Below are positions 34,545 through 43,831 of a stretch of 64,000 bases of DNA, piece after piece; within the stretch, counting starts at the first letter, position 1; each line of letters starts with the position of its first letter. This DNA is from Ilyobacter_A sp963668015 (lineage in GTDB: Bacteria > Fusobacteriota > Fusobacteriia > Fusobacteriales > Fusobacteriaceae). The stretch lies in NCBI GenBank assembly GCA_963668015.2, contig CAXXCR010000027.1:62001-126000 (forward strand), in the 5' to 3' direction. The position numbers were made by a program, and so were the translations under genes. The notes below the pieces were generated by a model. It did not search any database, was not told the DNA's origin, and was given only the letters and a program-made list of their open reading frames with translations.

Positions 34545-35651
34545 CTAATATTGCCTTATTATTTCATCCAATCTTTCAACAAAATCACTTTGTTTATACT
34601 TTGCTTTTGCTATTTCATAGTTTAATTTTTGAATCTTTTTCAAATTTTTTGATGTATTTAGAACCGCTGAATATATGGAATACGGGTCTTTCTTTTGACA
34701 CTGCACCCCATTTAAACCATCTTTAAATATATCACCTATCCCTCCTTGATCTGTGGTAACTATTGCACAGCCGTTAATCATGGCTTCTAATATAGATATC
34801 GGCTGTCCCTCTATGGGATAATAAGTCGGAAGGATAAAAATATCGCTTTCCAAGAAAAGCTCTCTCTTTTCTTCACCACCTACCACACCTAGGTACCTTA
34901 CTCTTTCTTTATACTTTTCAAAATAACTCATTATCCTTTCTTCCAAGTTTTTTTCTATATTTCCAGCTATTTTTAGTTTAAAATCTATTCCACTTTTTTG
35001 GAAATATTCCAAAGATTTAAAAATATCCATTATCCCTTTTTCTTTCATTAAATTACTTAAGTACAACAGATTTAGCACTTTAGATTTTGAGCCAATTTTT
35101 TCCTGTACTTCTTTCGGATCTGAAGCAGATTCAGCCGGAACTCCGTTATGGCAAACAAATATTTTTTCCTCTGGAACTATCCCCTCAAACATCCACTTCA
35201 AACTGTCACCTAAAACTATCGCTCCGCTGGTCTTCTTTATAAAAAACTTCAGCATCCTTTTCTTTAGCCCACCAGCCTCTCTATATGTGTTGCCTATCCT
35301 TCCACCATGACTATGCAAAAAATAAGGTAAGTTCTTTAAACGGCATATTAAAATATAAGGTGAATACCTCATAAAACCTAAAAAACTGTGTCCTGGTGTT
35401 ATATAGACCAAGTCATATCTATTAAAAAGCATCTTGAAAAGTTCACTGAACATTTTTCCAAATGCCATGAACAGTTTTTTAAAAAAAGATTTTTTTAGTC
35501 CGTCACTTCCTTCAATTTTAGAGAGCAAAGTTGTATCTATATTATCAACCTTATAGCCTTTACTCTTTAAGCCGTCAAATAAAATTTTATTTGCCATACT
35601 TTGCCCATGAACCGGCTCCGGAAAAGGTCCTATCATTAGTATCTTTTGCAT
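34545..35651 (-). CDS. Family 4 glycosyltransferase
   Basis: 368 residues with a GT-B fold. The N-terminus KILMIGPFPEPVHGQSMAN gives the glycine-rich start. The C-terminal donor-binding half shows LYLSNLMKEKGIMD and the E-x7-E motif region ILPTYYPIEGQPISILEAM. Retaining transferase of the cytoplasmic face, probably adding one sugar of the repeat unit. A CGGGG box lies before the ATG. Followed by the 33577 gene after 32 bp. Confidence 0.9.
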   Translation of the reverse strand: MQKILMIGPFPEPVHGQSMANKILFDGLKSKGYKVDNIDTTLLSKIEGSDGLKKSFFKKLFMAFGKMFSELFKMLFNRYDLVYITPGHSFLGFMRYSPYILICRLKNLPYFLHSHGGRIGNTYREAGGLKKRMLKFFIKKTSGAIVLGDSLKWMFEGIVPEEKIFVCHNGVPAESASDPKEVQEKIGSKSKVLNLLYLSNLMKEKGIMDIFKSLEYFQKSGIDFKLKIAGNIEKNLEERIMSYFEKYKERVRYLGVVGGEEKRELFLESDIFILPTYYPIEGQPISILEAMINGCAIVTTDQGGIGDIFKDGLNGVQCQKKDPYSIYSAVLNTSKNLKKIQKLNYEIAKAKYKQSDFVERLDEIIRQY

Positions 35652-35745
35652 ATTAATCCCCGACCTTACTCTGATTTATAAATTTACCTTATCAATATTA
35701 TAAACCGGTAAATACACATTTAACAAATCTAAGAATTTGCATATC

Positions 35746-37830
35746 TCATCTTCTAAAGCGTCCAAAGTCCATAGCCCTATACTCATCCTGATACAAACCT
35801 ATCTTACCAAAAGGTATTGGCTGAAATTGCATATCCTCATAATATAGACCATATACCGGATCTAATATATTTTTTGCCACAGTCTTTAAAATCAATGCAT
35901 CCGGTTTTAAGGTGAAATTCATGTTGTCAGGGTCGACAAACTGCTCCATAGCACCTTTATCGCTGCTTTCCACTATGAGGTTATTCCAAACAGGTGTTCC
36001 TATATTAAAAAGATATTTATACGATTTAAATAAATACGGATATCTGCTTTTAAACGGTTCCACCCTTATATCCACATCTTCAAATATTTTTTTTGATATT
36101 TTTTTAGACTGGTGCATTTTTTCAATGGCTTTCAATACTCTGTCTGGTTCTCCACCCCACATAAATTTCGGGCTGTCAATCAAAATATTATTCCCTATTG
36201 AAGATCCCCCGCCGCCATTAAAATGTAGCACAGCATTGCTGCCTGCTTTGTAAAAAACATTTCCAAATATAACAGCTGTGTAAAGGTCATCGTCATCGAA
36301 ATATATCGACTGCACTCCGTTTCCAGATCCAAGTTTATTTTCTAGGTGGTGGAAAAAATTATAACGTATAATATGGCCAAGTACACTTGGATCTCGCCCT
36401 GTATAAATAGCTGCCATATCAGACATATCAGTAACACAATTATTGATTTCATTGTATTCTATCAAATGATCATTTCCCCAAAACAGTATGGCCTGACCCG
36501 GCATATCATGTATGTGATTATTTATAACTTTTTGTCCAACCCCTTTTAAGTTTATCCCGGGTTTGTAAGTCTTGTACCACCTGTTTACCTGATGGATATC
36601 GCTGTTCTCTACAACATGGTTTGCAGGTGTTAAGGTCTTACGTTCTCCTCCAGAAAGAGATACTCCGCCTGCTCCCGTATAATAGATGTCACAGCTTAAT
36701 ATTGTATTATTTCTGCCTTCCACTACACGTATACCTTTCCCGCCAACCAGCCTCACAGTACAGCCTGCAAAAGTATTGTAATTCCCGTCTCTTACCACTA
36801 CCCCATCCCCACGCGAACTTTCAAATATAATCCCCTGAAAATTAATGTGAGAGGCACCTCTCATCGCCAGCAACGGTGTCTCGAGCTGCGAAATCTGTAT
36901 AATATCTATATTGGGAGTTTCTGGATAAAAGTAGAGCTTTTTCTGTTTTTTGTCTATATAATATTCTCCAGGCATGTCTATTTCTTCTAATAAGTTGACT
37001 GCATACCAGCTGGTATAGGATCTGTTCTTAAAGCCGTATAAATGTGAAGTACTCATGGTAATTGTATTTTTTTTAGTATCAATTTTAGCCACTTTTATTG
37101 CATCATCGGCAAAGCTTTTATTAAAAATTCCCGCAATATATAAATCCTCGGCCTCAGTCCAATTTTCCACCCTTGGATTTTCATATTTGAACGTTGCTCC
37201 CCGCCTGCTGGATCCTCCGTAGCGCGGTGCTCCTCCCTTATCAATTACTTCACCTAACTCTATCCTTCCCTGATTTGGCCACCTAGCTATATTTTGCGGT
37301 TTTCCGTTTACGAAAAGTTCTGCAGGAGCAGAGAACTCTTTACGATTAAAACCGCGTGGACCAAATTTCCCAAATTTATTTGCATCTAGATGATTCAAGT
37401 TGATCTCAATTATCTTATCCCTGCTCTCTGCTGGGATACGTTTTAAAACCTTAGGGTTTTTTAACGGTTTGTATTCACTCAATACACTTCCCCCATCCCA
37501 ATAAACTTTTTGTCCGGGTAAAGCCTTATAGCTTATTTGGGATTTCTCTGTACCTGAATCTTTTTCTGTGAGTTCAAAACTTTTATCAAAGTGATAACGG
37601 CCGCCGTAAAACCATACTGTAATGGGGTCCCGTCCCAATACTTCAAGCTTCCTTATTGTATCTCTTGCCATTTCAGGGGTTTTAAACGGAGCTTCTTTTG
37701 TACCCGGATTGGTGTCGTCCCCTCCTGTTGATACAAAAAATTCTTTTGAAAATATATTTAAGCTTATTAAAAAAAATATGTATAAACCTTTTAAAAAATT
37801 AATTTTACGTCTATTATTTTTTAAAATCAT
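35746..37830 (-). CDS. Secreted right-handed parallel beta-helix protein
   Basis: 694 residues. A signal peptide (basic start, then hydrophobic GLYIFFLISLNIF, residues about 14-28) directs export. The body opens EFFVSTGGDDTNPGTKEAPF, as in pectate-lyase-like and Ig/beta-helix polysaccharide-active enzymes. From about 320 to 560 it shows short repeating turns with NH/NN ladders (NHVVENSDIH, NNHIHDMPGQAIL, YNEINNC, RYNFFHHLENKLG, GNVFYKAG), typical of beta-helix coils. Likely a lyase, hydrolase or epimerase acting on the exported glycan in the periplasm or outside. The catalytic residues cannot be assigned. GGAGG precedes the ATG. Confidence 0.8.
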   Translation of the reverse strand: MILKNNRRKINFLKGLYIFFLISLNIFSKEFFVSTGGDDTNPGTKEAPFKTPEMARDTIRKLEVLGRDPITVWFYGGRYHFDKSFELTEKDSGTEKSQISYKALPGQKVYWDGGSVLSEYKPLKNPKVLKRIPAESRDKIIEINLNHLDANKFGKFGPRGFNRKEFSAPAELFVNGKPQNIARWPNQGRIELGEVIDKGGAPRYGGSSRRGATFKYENPRVENWTEAEDLYIAGIFNKSFADDAIKVAKIDTKKNTITMSTSHLYGFKNRSYTSWYAVNLLEEIDMPGEYYIDKKQKKLYFYPETPNIDIIQISQLETPLLAMRGASHINFQGIIFESSRGDGVVVRDGNYNTFAGCTVRLVGGKGIRVVEGRNNTILSCDIYYTGAGGVSLSGGERKTLTPANHVVENSDIHQVNRWYKTYKPGINLKGVGQKVINNHIHDMPGQAILFWGNDHLIEYNEINNCVTDMSDMAAIYTGRDPSVLGHIIRYNFFHHLENKLGSGNGVQSIYFDDDDLYTAVIFGNVFYKAGSNAVLHFNGGGGSSIGNNILIDSPKFMWGGEPDRVLKAIEKMHQSKKISKKIFEDVDIRVEPFKSRYPYLFKSYKYLFNIGTPVWNNLIVESSDKGAMEQFVDPDNMNFTLKPDALILKTVAKNILDPVYGLYYEDMQFQPIPFGKIGLYQDEYRAMDFGRFRR

Positions 37831-37925
37831 ATCTATACCTCCATATATTTTGAAGTCTTTGAAGATTTTAACGAAAGCAAAGGTAAAATATAGAAGTCCA
37901 TTTTTAAGATTGCTTTGTTCCGATA

Positions 37926-38063
37926 GATTAGAGGAAATCCATTAATCACCTAATATAATAATTATAAAAACTCTATGCTGTTGAATATCTAAAATATATT
38001 GAGCAAGCTTACAAAAAACTCTATATTTATTTTTACTCTAATTTTACTGCATTTCCTCTAATC
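37926..38063. repeat. Spaced 13-bp inverted repeat in intergenic region
   Basis: GATTAGAGGAAAT at 37926-37938 and its exact complement at 38051-38063, with similarity extending a few bases inward (CA.TAA). It lies in the 436-bp gap between the divergent beta-helix and kinase genes. No open frame lies between the arms and no target-site duplication is seen. It could be a pair of regulator sites or a relic of a small mobile element. Confidence 0.45.
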
Positions 38064-38189
38064 ATTTACCTTACTTCGATATACCAGCACTCTACCAAAC
38101 AAGCACTACTGCTAATCAAAAAAGTCAAACTCCAGTTATCTCTGTTAAGGCATAGCTATTAACTAACTGTGCTCCAAGCCACCTTAACT

Positions 38190-38198
38190 TGTTATAAT
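38190..38198 (+). promoter_or_regulatory. Extended -10 promoter of the kinase-oxidoreductase module
   Basis: Plus-strand TGTTATAAT, 68 bp before the start codon at 38267. No good -35. The leader holds the stem GACATC/GATGTC (38207-38231 region). Confidence 0.5.
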
Positions 38199-38266
38199 CC
38201 AGGCCAAGACATCTTCCTTACTGTGATGTCCTGTTTCATAAAGAGAGTATTAGGGAGTGAAGAAAA

Positions 38267-38932
38267 ATGAAAAAAGTTGAATTTATAGGACTTTCTGGAA
38301 GCGGAAAAAGCACTGCCATGAAAATTTTAGAAGAATATCTACAATCACATGATACCAACGTAACTAAGGTTAATGATATTTTAAATATCCCAACCCACAA
38401 AAAAATACTCCCTTTAATAAGTTTTACTCTAAAAAACTTTAGCTTAACTTGTTTTACTATAAAAGAAGTTTTTAAACGCAGGGACAAAATATTTATCTTA
38501 AAAAGATTCTTTCAAATTTTTTATTGTCACCAGTATTTGTTACCAGATAAAAATTTTACTCTGTTTGACGAAAGCTTTATCTGCTTGGGATTTTACTTAC
38601 ATGATAATTTTCCTAAGCAAATTATCTTCAATGAAAAAAAATTGGAAAAATATATAAATAAAATCCCTAAACCAGATTATCTTATGTATGTCAAAACCAG
38701 TCCGCAAACAGCAATTAACAGAATGAGAGACCGGGGTATTATACACAGCTTAGACGGTCATAGTGATGAACAAATAAATAACTTCTATCTCCACTCATTG
38801 GCTTATTTTGAAAAAAGCAGCAAGGAGTTAAAAAAAAGAGGGGTAAAAGTTATAACTGTATCCAATGACGGAAATTATTCTAATCTAGAACATGATTTGC
38901 ATAGAATTTTCAAAGAAATTAAATTACGCTAA
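38267..38932 (+). CDS. P-loop kinase-like protein
   Basis: 221 residues. Walker A GLSGSGKST lies at 8-16. A mid-region FDESFICLG and a late lid-like segment YVKTSPQTAINRMRDRG resemble deoxynucleoside/thymidylate-kinase-type NMP kinases, where the arginines contact phosphates. A GGGAG site precedes the ATG. Being first in a plus-strand module of the glycan locus, it may phosphorylate a sugar or an assembly intermediate rather than a nucleotide, but the substrate is unknown. Codons look AT-richer than in the housekeeping genes. Confidence 0.7.
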   Translation: MKKVEFIGLSGSGKSTAMKILEEYLQSHDTNVTKVNDILNIPTHKKILPLISFTLKNFSLTCFTIKEVFKRRDKIFILKRFFQIFYCHQYLLPDKNFTLFDESFICLGFYLHDNFPKQIIFNEKKLEKYINKIPKPDYLMYVKTSPQTAINRMRDRGIIHSLDGHSDEQINNFYLHSLAYFEKSSKELKKRGVKVITVSNDGNYSNLEHDLHRIFKEIKLR

Positions 38933-38976
38933 CCTTAAAGTTAGTAATTTTTTCATCAATCAAGGAGGGGCTATTT

Positions 38977-40041
38977 ATGATTAGATTTGCACTTGTCGGT
39001 TGTGGAAGAATATCAGAAAAACACATAGAAGCTATCGAGGGTATCCCAGAAGCAAAGTTAGTAGCTGTATGCGATACTAATATAAAAAAAGCCATGAAAG
39101 CAGAAAAACTTTCAAAAAATGCAAAAAGCTATTCCTCCTATGATGAAATGCTAGAAAAAGAAGATATAGATGTGGTAAATATCCTAACTCCAAGTGGTCT
39201 GCACCCAAAACACACAATAGATATAGTAAAAAAATATAAAAAACATATAGTTGTGGAAAAACCCATGGCACTGAAGTTAAAAGATGCAGATGAAATGATT
39301 AAAACTTGTGATGAATGCGGTGCAAGACTTTTTGTAGTAAAACAAAATAGATATAACTTGCCCATTCAAAAAGTTAAAAAAGCCTTAGAAGAAAAAAAAT
39401 TTGGAAAAATTGTATCTGGGAGTATCAGAGTGCGTTGAGCTAGGTATCAAGAATACTACGATTTAGCTGACTGGAGAGGTACTTGGGAGCTTGATGGCGG
39501 TGTTGTAACAAACCAGGCTTCACACCATATAGACTTGTTAGAATGGATGTTGGGAGAGCCTGTATCCGTTATAGCAAAAACCGAAACCTGCCTTGCTGAC
39601 ATCGAGGTCGAAGATACTGCGGCAGCTATTATAAAGTTCAAGAGTGGGGCGATTGGGATAGTGGAAGCCACTACCTGTGCAAGGCCAAAAGATTTAGAAG
39701 CTTCTATATCTATACTAGGAGAAAAAGGGAGTGTCGTTATCGGTGGTATGGCGGTAAACAAAATGGAAACTTGGATGTTTGAGGACGAGTCAGAGGACGA
39801 AAGCAGAAAAATAATTGAAGATTTCACAGAAACTCCTCCTAATATCTACGGATTTGGACATAAAAGATACCTAGAGCATGTCGTGGACTGTATAGAAAAT
39901 AATAAAAAGGCTCTTGTCGATGGAAAAGAAGGAAGAAAGTCCATAGAACTTATCAATGCTATATACGAGTCATCGGAGACTGGAAAAGAGGTATTTTTAC
40001 GCTTTAGCCCCCAATATTCTAAATTAGGGAATAAAAAATAA
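38977..40041 (+). pseudogene. Gfo/Idh/MocA-family sugar oxidoreductase interrupted by in-frame TGA
   Basis: Reads as one 355-codon frame with a TGA at 39436-39438 (codon 154). Residues 1-153 give the NAD-binding Rossmann start FALVGCGRISEKH, ILTPSGLHP and the catalytic-lysine motif VVEKPMAL. After the stop the frame continues without a shift as ARYQEYYDLADWRGTWELDGG, then TNQASHHIDLLEWMLG, to a normal C-terminus. Family members have tryptophan at the stop position (VRVRW.R.Q.YYD), so a single TGG-to-TGA change explains it. Such enzymes oxidise UDP-HexNAc or similar at C3 for amino-sugar synthesis. Either a recent nonsense mutation, a sequencing error or readthrough; no frameshift. AGGAGGGG precedes the ATG. 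Confidence 0.8.
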
Positions 40042-40108
40042 AAAAATAGACTTTGGTCAGTTTATATGTTTCATAATAACTATAAAGTTGTTAAAGGATG
40101 AGATGAAT

Positions 40109-41179
40109 ATGAAACTTAATATAATATTTTTAACTAAATCAACTCAAGGCGGAGGGGTCCAAACACTCATTAAAAGTATCGAAAGGGAGGCGTTAAAAAG
40201 GGGTATAGAAGTCAATGAAATATACCACAAACAACCTTGGGAAGAGCTATATGAAGAAGTTCAAGGTGCTAAGTACTTTAAACTGAGCCCATATTTTGAA
40301 AATAGCTCCTTCAGAGCTAATTTCATTTGGAATATTTATTTTGCCCGAAAAAAACTTATAGAATTAGTTTCCAAAGGAGATAAGGTTATTATCTTCAGTC
40401 CAAATTACTTACTATACATCCCTAAAAAAATATTAAAAAATAATAAAATAATACTGGTACAGACAAACAGAGCAGATACTTTTTTTACCAAGCATAGCCA
40501 AAGAATAATGAAAATGTATGGTAAATTTATAGATTACTTAACAGTCTATACACAGTATGACTTAGAAAAAATTGAAAAACTATATTTCAAACAAAAAGAT
40601 AAAATAAAAATAATTCCAAGAGCTTCTGTATTAAAAACAGCTTCAAAAGAAAAGTCTTGCGGAAAAAACTTAGTATTCATAGGTAGGATAATGGAATCAC
40701 AAAAAAATATATCAGGTCTTGTTGAAGTCATGAAACTACTTCCAAATGAATTCAAGTTAAACATCTACGGAAACGGTCCCGAGGTTGCCGTCAAACTTCT
40801 AAAAAAGATGATAGCCAAGTATGACAATATAGTATTTCACGGTCCCACAAGAAATGTAAAAGAGAGGTTAGAGGAGAACCACGTTTTTCTAATGACATCA
40901 CGATATGAAGGGTTTGGAAACACTCTCGTAGAAGCTAGGAGCCAAGGCTTACCTCTTGTTGCTTACGATACTTTCGAAGCGTTAAGATGGATTATAGAGG
41001 ATGGAAAAAACGGTTACATAATTCCTTTTGAAGATAAACAAAAATTTGCTGATGCAATAGTTAAAATTACAAGTTCTGAAAATATATATCTTAAAATGAG
41101 CAGAAATGCACTTAAAATGTCACAGAACACAGAATATGAACGTGTAATGAACAAATGGATAAACCTAATAACTGATTAG
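40109..41179 (+). CDS. Family 4 glycosyltransferase
   Basis: 356 residues from the ATG at 40109 (MKLNIIFLTKSTQGGGVQTL); an ATG two codons upstream at 40103 is closer to the AAAGGA site and equally possible. The GT-B C-terminal half carries LVFIGRIMESQKNISGLV, FHGPTRNVKERLEENHVFLM and the E-x7-E region SRYEGFGNTLVEARSQGLPL. A retaining transferase for one sugar of the repeat unit. Last gene of the plus-strand module, followed by a strong bidirectional terminator. Confidence 0.9.
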   Translation: MKLNIIFLTKSTQGGGVQTLIKSIEREALKRGIEVNEIYHKQPWEELYEEVQGAKYFKLSPYFENSSFRANFIWNIYFARKKLIELVSKGDKVIIFSPNYLLYIPKKILKNNKIILVQTNRADTFFTKHSQRIMKMYGKFIDYLTVYTQYDLEKIEKLYFKQKDKIKIIPRASVLKTASKEKSCGKNLVFIGRIMESQKNISGLVEVMKLLPNEFKLNIYGNGPEVAVKLLKKMIAKYDNIVFHGPTRNVKERLEENHVFLMTSRYEGFGNTLVEARSQGLPLVAYDTFEALRWIIEDGKNGYIIPFEDKQKFADAIVKITSSENIYLKMSRNALKMSQNTEYERVMNKWINLITD

Positions 41180-41184
41180 ATTAA

Positions 41185-41236
41185 TAAAAAAACGGTTTTC
41201 ATGGAAAAATGTATCCACAGAAAACCGTTTTTTATT
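41185..41236. terminator. Bidirectional terminator between glycosyltransferase and flippase genes
   Basis: A 14-bp stem (41187-41200 with 41220-41233) with AAAAAACGG/CCGTTTTTT arms, so a T run follows the stem on either strand. Inner TGGA/TCCA pairing extends it. Confidence 0.9.
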
Positions 41237-41270
41237 TTTACTGTCATTCTAATCGGAAACTATATCCTAA

Positions 41271-42701
41271 TTATTTTTTAAATGCTGCTCTATATATAAA
41301 ATTATATTCTTTTGTTATAAACAGTCCTATTAAAAATCCAATCCCCGCACTTAGTATTTTACCTAACAAAGCAATGTATAAGTTTGACCCGATATGGCCA
41401 GAAAAAACAAACATTGGAACAAATACAGTAACTGCAATCTTTAAAGGATTTTTTAACATGATAAAAAACATTTTTAATTTTTTATTAAAAATTTTGTCAA
41501 ACATCAACCAGTGGCAAAAGATTAAGGTGGCACCTAGAGAAAAGAGCCATCCATAAGCAACTAATACTAGATTTTTATTGATAACTCCATAAAGTATACC
41601 ACAAATCATAAAAACAGAAGAAACAACACCTTTTAAAAATAACAAATCTGTTCTTCCTTTTGATTGAAACACAGAACTGCTACTGGCTAAAACAATTTGC
41701 ATCCACACTGTCAAAGCTAAGATCTTAAACACCGGTATTGTTTTCCCCCACTGATTTCCAAATAAGACAAAAATTATCTCTTTGGAAGTAAAAAATAAAA
41801 ATACAGACAGTGACATACCTACAATAGCCAATAGTTTACTTAATTTCAAATATGATTGATAAACTAATTTTTCATCTTCTTGGTAGTTTGAAAAAATTGG
41901 CAGTAATACAGGATTTATTACTCTAGTCAAATTTTGAATCGAATACATCATAAGTTTATATGCTTTATCGTAGTAACCTAAGGAAACAATTCCTATATAT
42001 CTACCTATGAGAATATTATCCGAGTTTTTCGAGAAATAATTCAATAAACTGTAAAAAAATTGATAGCTTGAAACTCCAATAATTTTTTTAACAGAACTCA
42101 TTTTAAAACGAGCTCTAAACTTTAATCCTGAAAAAAAATAGCTAAATACAAACACATAAATTGAAGAAAGAATAGACCTCCAAACAAGCGAATAATAACT
42201 GACCCCCTGATAAGCTAAATAAATTGTTGCTATTCCAACTAGAAAATCTGAACTTACTGAAATAGCCCCCATCTTTTTAAACTCGCCTTTTTTTTTGATA
42301 AGTGACATTGGCAAGCTAGTTAAGCTGTGGAAAAATACACTTATAGACAGATATTTCCCTATTCTTATATACTCTTCATTTTGATAAAATTTTGAAATAA
42401 CATAAGAAAAATTATAAAAACCAAAAGCCAAAACCAATCCCACAATCAATATAAAATTAAATATCGAAGAATTGTCCTCATCAGAAAGCCTTCTATTTTG
42501 TATAACAGCTGGGCCAAATCCCATGCTACTTATTAATTCAAAAAAACCAGTAAATACAGCAACTACTGCAACTATACCAAATTCTTCTGGGCTGAGAAGT
42601 CTTGCCAAAACTCCCCATATCACCAGTTTAATTGCAATCCCAGAATAAATAGTTATAAAATTTATGATTACTCCTGACCTAAGTTCTCCTTTTAATGACA
42701 T
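41271..42701 (-). CDS. wzx: Polysaccharide flippase (Wzx/WzxC-like, MOP superfamily)
   Basis: 476 residues from the ATG at 42701, which has AAGGTG four bases upstream; the open frame runs 11 codons further without a site. About 12-14 membrane segments. The N-terminal IWGVLARLLSPEEFGIVAVV and the sequence SDNILIGRYIGIVSLGYYDKAYKLM are typical of the PST/WzxC group. It flips undecaprenyl-linked repeat units from the cytoplasmic to the periplasmic side of the inner membrane. It marks this locus as Wzx/Wzy-dependent. Confidence 0.93.
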   Translation of the reverse strand: MSLKGELRSGVIINFITIYSGIAIKLVIWGVLARLLSPEEFGIVAVVAVFTGFFELISSMGFGPAVIQNRRLSDEDNSSIFNFILIVGLVLAFGFYNFSYVISKFYQNEEYIRIGKYLSISVFFHSLTSLPMSLIKKKGEFKKMGAISVSSDFLVGIATIYLAYQGVSYYSLVWRSILSSIYVFVFSYFFSGLKFRARFKMSSVKKIIGVSSYQFFYSLLNYFSKNSDNILIGRYIGIVSLGYYDKAYKLMMYSIQNLTRVINPVLLPIFSNYQEDEKLVYQSYLKLSKLLAIVGMSLSVFLFFTSKEIIFVLFGNQWGKTIPVFKILALTVWMQIVLASSSSVFQSKGRTDLLFLKGVVSSVFMICGILYGVINKNLVLVAYGWLFSLGATLIFCHWLMFDKIFNKKLKMFFIMLKNPLKIAVTVFVPMFVFSGHIGSNLYIALLGKILSAGIGFLIGLFITKEYNFIYRAAFKK

Positions 42702-42737
42702 AGCGCACCTTCTTCGATTTCCCTTTATAAACACAAT

Positions 42738-43775
42738 TTAAAAAATAAATCTTCTAAAACTCCATATATTTTTAAACATTGTATAAAATAAATTTATAAA
42801 GGGATTTAATTTTGCATTGTTCGTTAAAAAATCAACATCCTCTTCTTCAAATTCAAATTTCCAAAATGATTTAATTTCTTTTAATGCATTCAAAGAAAAA
42901 TACAATGAGTATTTTTTAAAAAAAATATTTCTAATAATATTTTTTTCCCTCAATATATTGATCATATTATAGTGGATTTTGGTAGAATTTATCAAAACCC
43001 CCTTGCTTAAACTTTCATTTTTTGAAACTCTCCACATGCATAAAACTTTATTATAATAATAGATATTATTATCCATACAATACTTCGTAAAAAATACATA
43101 ATCACTGGAGGGATAGTAAGTCTCATTAAATCCCCCAGCTAAAATGGCCTTTTCCCTGTCAATAACTATGCCTACAGGCCCTCCTATTGGATTTTCAACT
43201 AAAAAATCAAGTTCACTGTACCTCCAGATTTTCCTCCTGAAATTTTTCAATTTTTCTTTAAAAGTATTTTTTTCTGCATTATTTCTTTCATCTAATATAA
43301 AATGCCTCACTTTAATGCATGAAATTTTTGGATTTCTTGAAAGAATATAAAGAGTTTCTTTCAAAAAGTCATTTAATAAAATGTCATCATCATGAAGCAT
43401 AATATACCATTTTCCACGAGCTAATTCCAAGCATCTATTCCAATTACCATAAATCCCAAGATTATCTTCGTTTTTATAATATAAAATCTTAGGATCGTCA
43501 TAACTTTTTATCAATTTTTCAGTTTCACTTTCATAAATAATTGAATCTGAATCATTATCTACTACAATTATCTCATAGTCAGAAAAATCATTTTGATTTA
43601 TGGCACTATCTATTGCTTGCTTTAATAGATCAGGGCGCTTATAAGTTGGTATGGCAATTGTAACCCTTGGATTTTCATTATAATTTAAGTCTCCAAGTAC
43701 TAATTTTGATTTTATATGAGCAAATTTTTTAAAGTTATTTTCATATTTAAAAAATTCATTACTTTCAGTTCTCAT
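42738..43775 (-). CDS. Family 2 glycosyltransferase, paralogue of the 28682 product
   Basis: 345 residues from the ATG at 43775 (AGGAG eight bases upstream). TIAIPTYKRPDLLKQAIDSA, VVDND and LHDDD define a GT-A family 2 enzyme. It matches the plus-strand glycosyltransferase at 28682 along its whole length, including the leading segment (KLVLGDL) and the NPIGGPVG/NPIGAPIG block. This indicates duplication within the locus followed by divergence, probably to a different acceptor. Confidence 0.9.
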   Translation of the reverse strand: MRTESNEFFKYENNFKKFAHIKSKLVLGDLNYNENPRVTIAIPTYKRPDLLKQAIDSAINQNDFSDYEIIVVDNDSDSIIYESETEKLIKSYDDPKILYYKNEDNLGIYGNWNRCLELARGKWYIMLHDDDILLNDFLKETLYILSRNPKISCIKVRHFILDERNNAEKNTFKEKLKNFRRKIWRYSELDFLVENPIGGPVGIVIDREKAILAGGFNETYYPSSDYVFFTKYCMDNNIYYYNKVLCMWRVSKNESLSKGVLINSTKIHYNMINILREKNIIRNIFFKKYSLYFSLNALKEIKSFWKFEFEEEDVDFLTNNAKLNPFINLFYTMFKNIWSFRRFIF

Positions 43776-43831
43776 AAGGATCACTCCTAAAAATTTTTAA
43801 AGTTATTATTCTATTTTTGCGAGAAGTATTA

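Noticed and set aside
38236..38487. 83-codon minus-strand frame opposite the P-loop kinase
   Set aside because: Antisense to a gene with a clear Walker A motif and ribosome binding site; no family features.
39436..39438. TGA as a selenocysteine codon
   Set aside because: Homologues carry tryptophan, not cysteine, at this position, and no SECIS-like stem-loop is apparent just after the codon.
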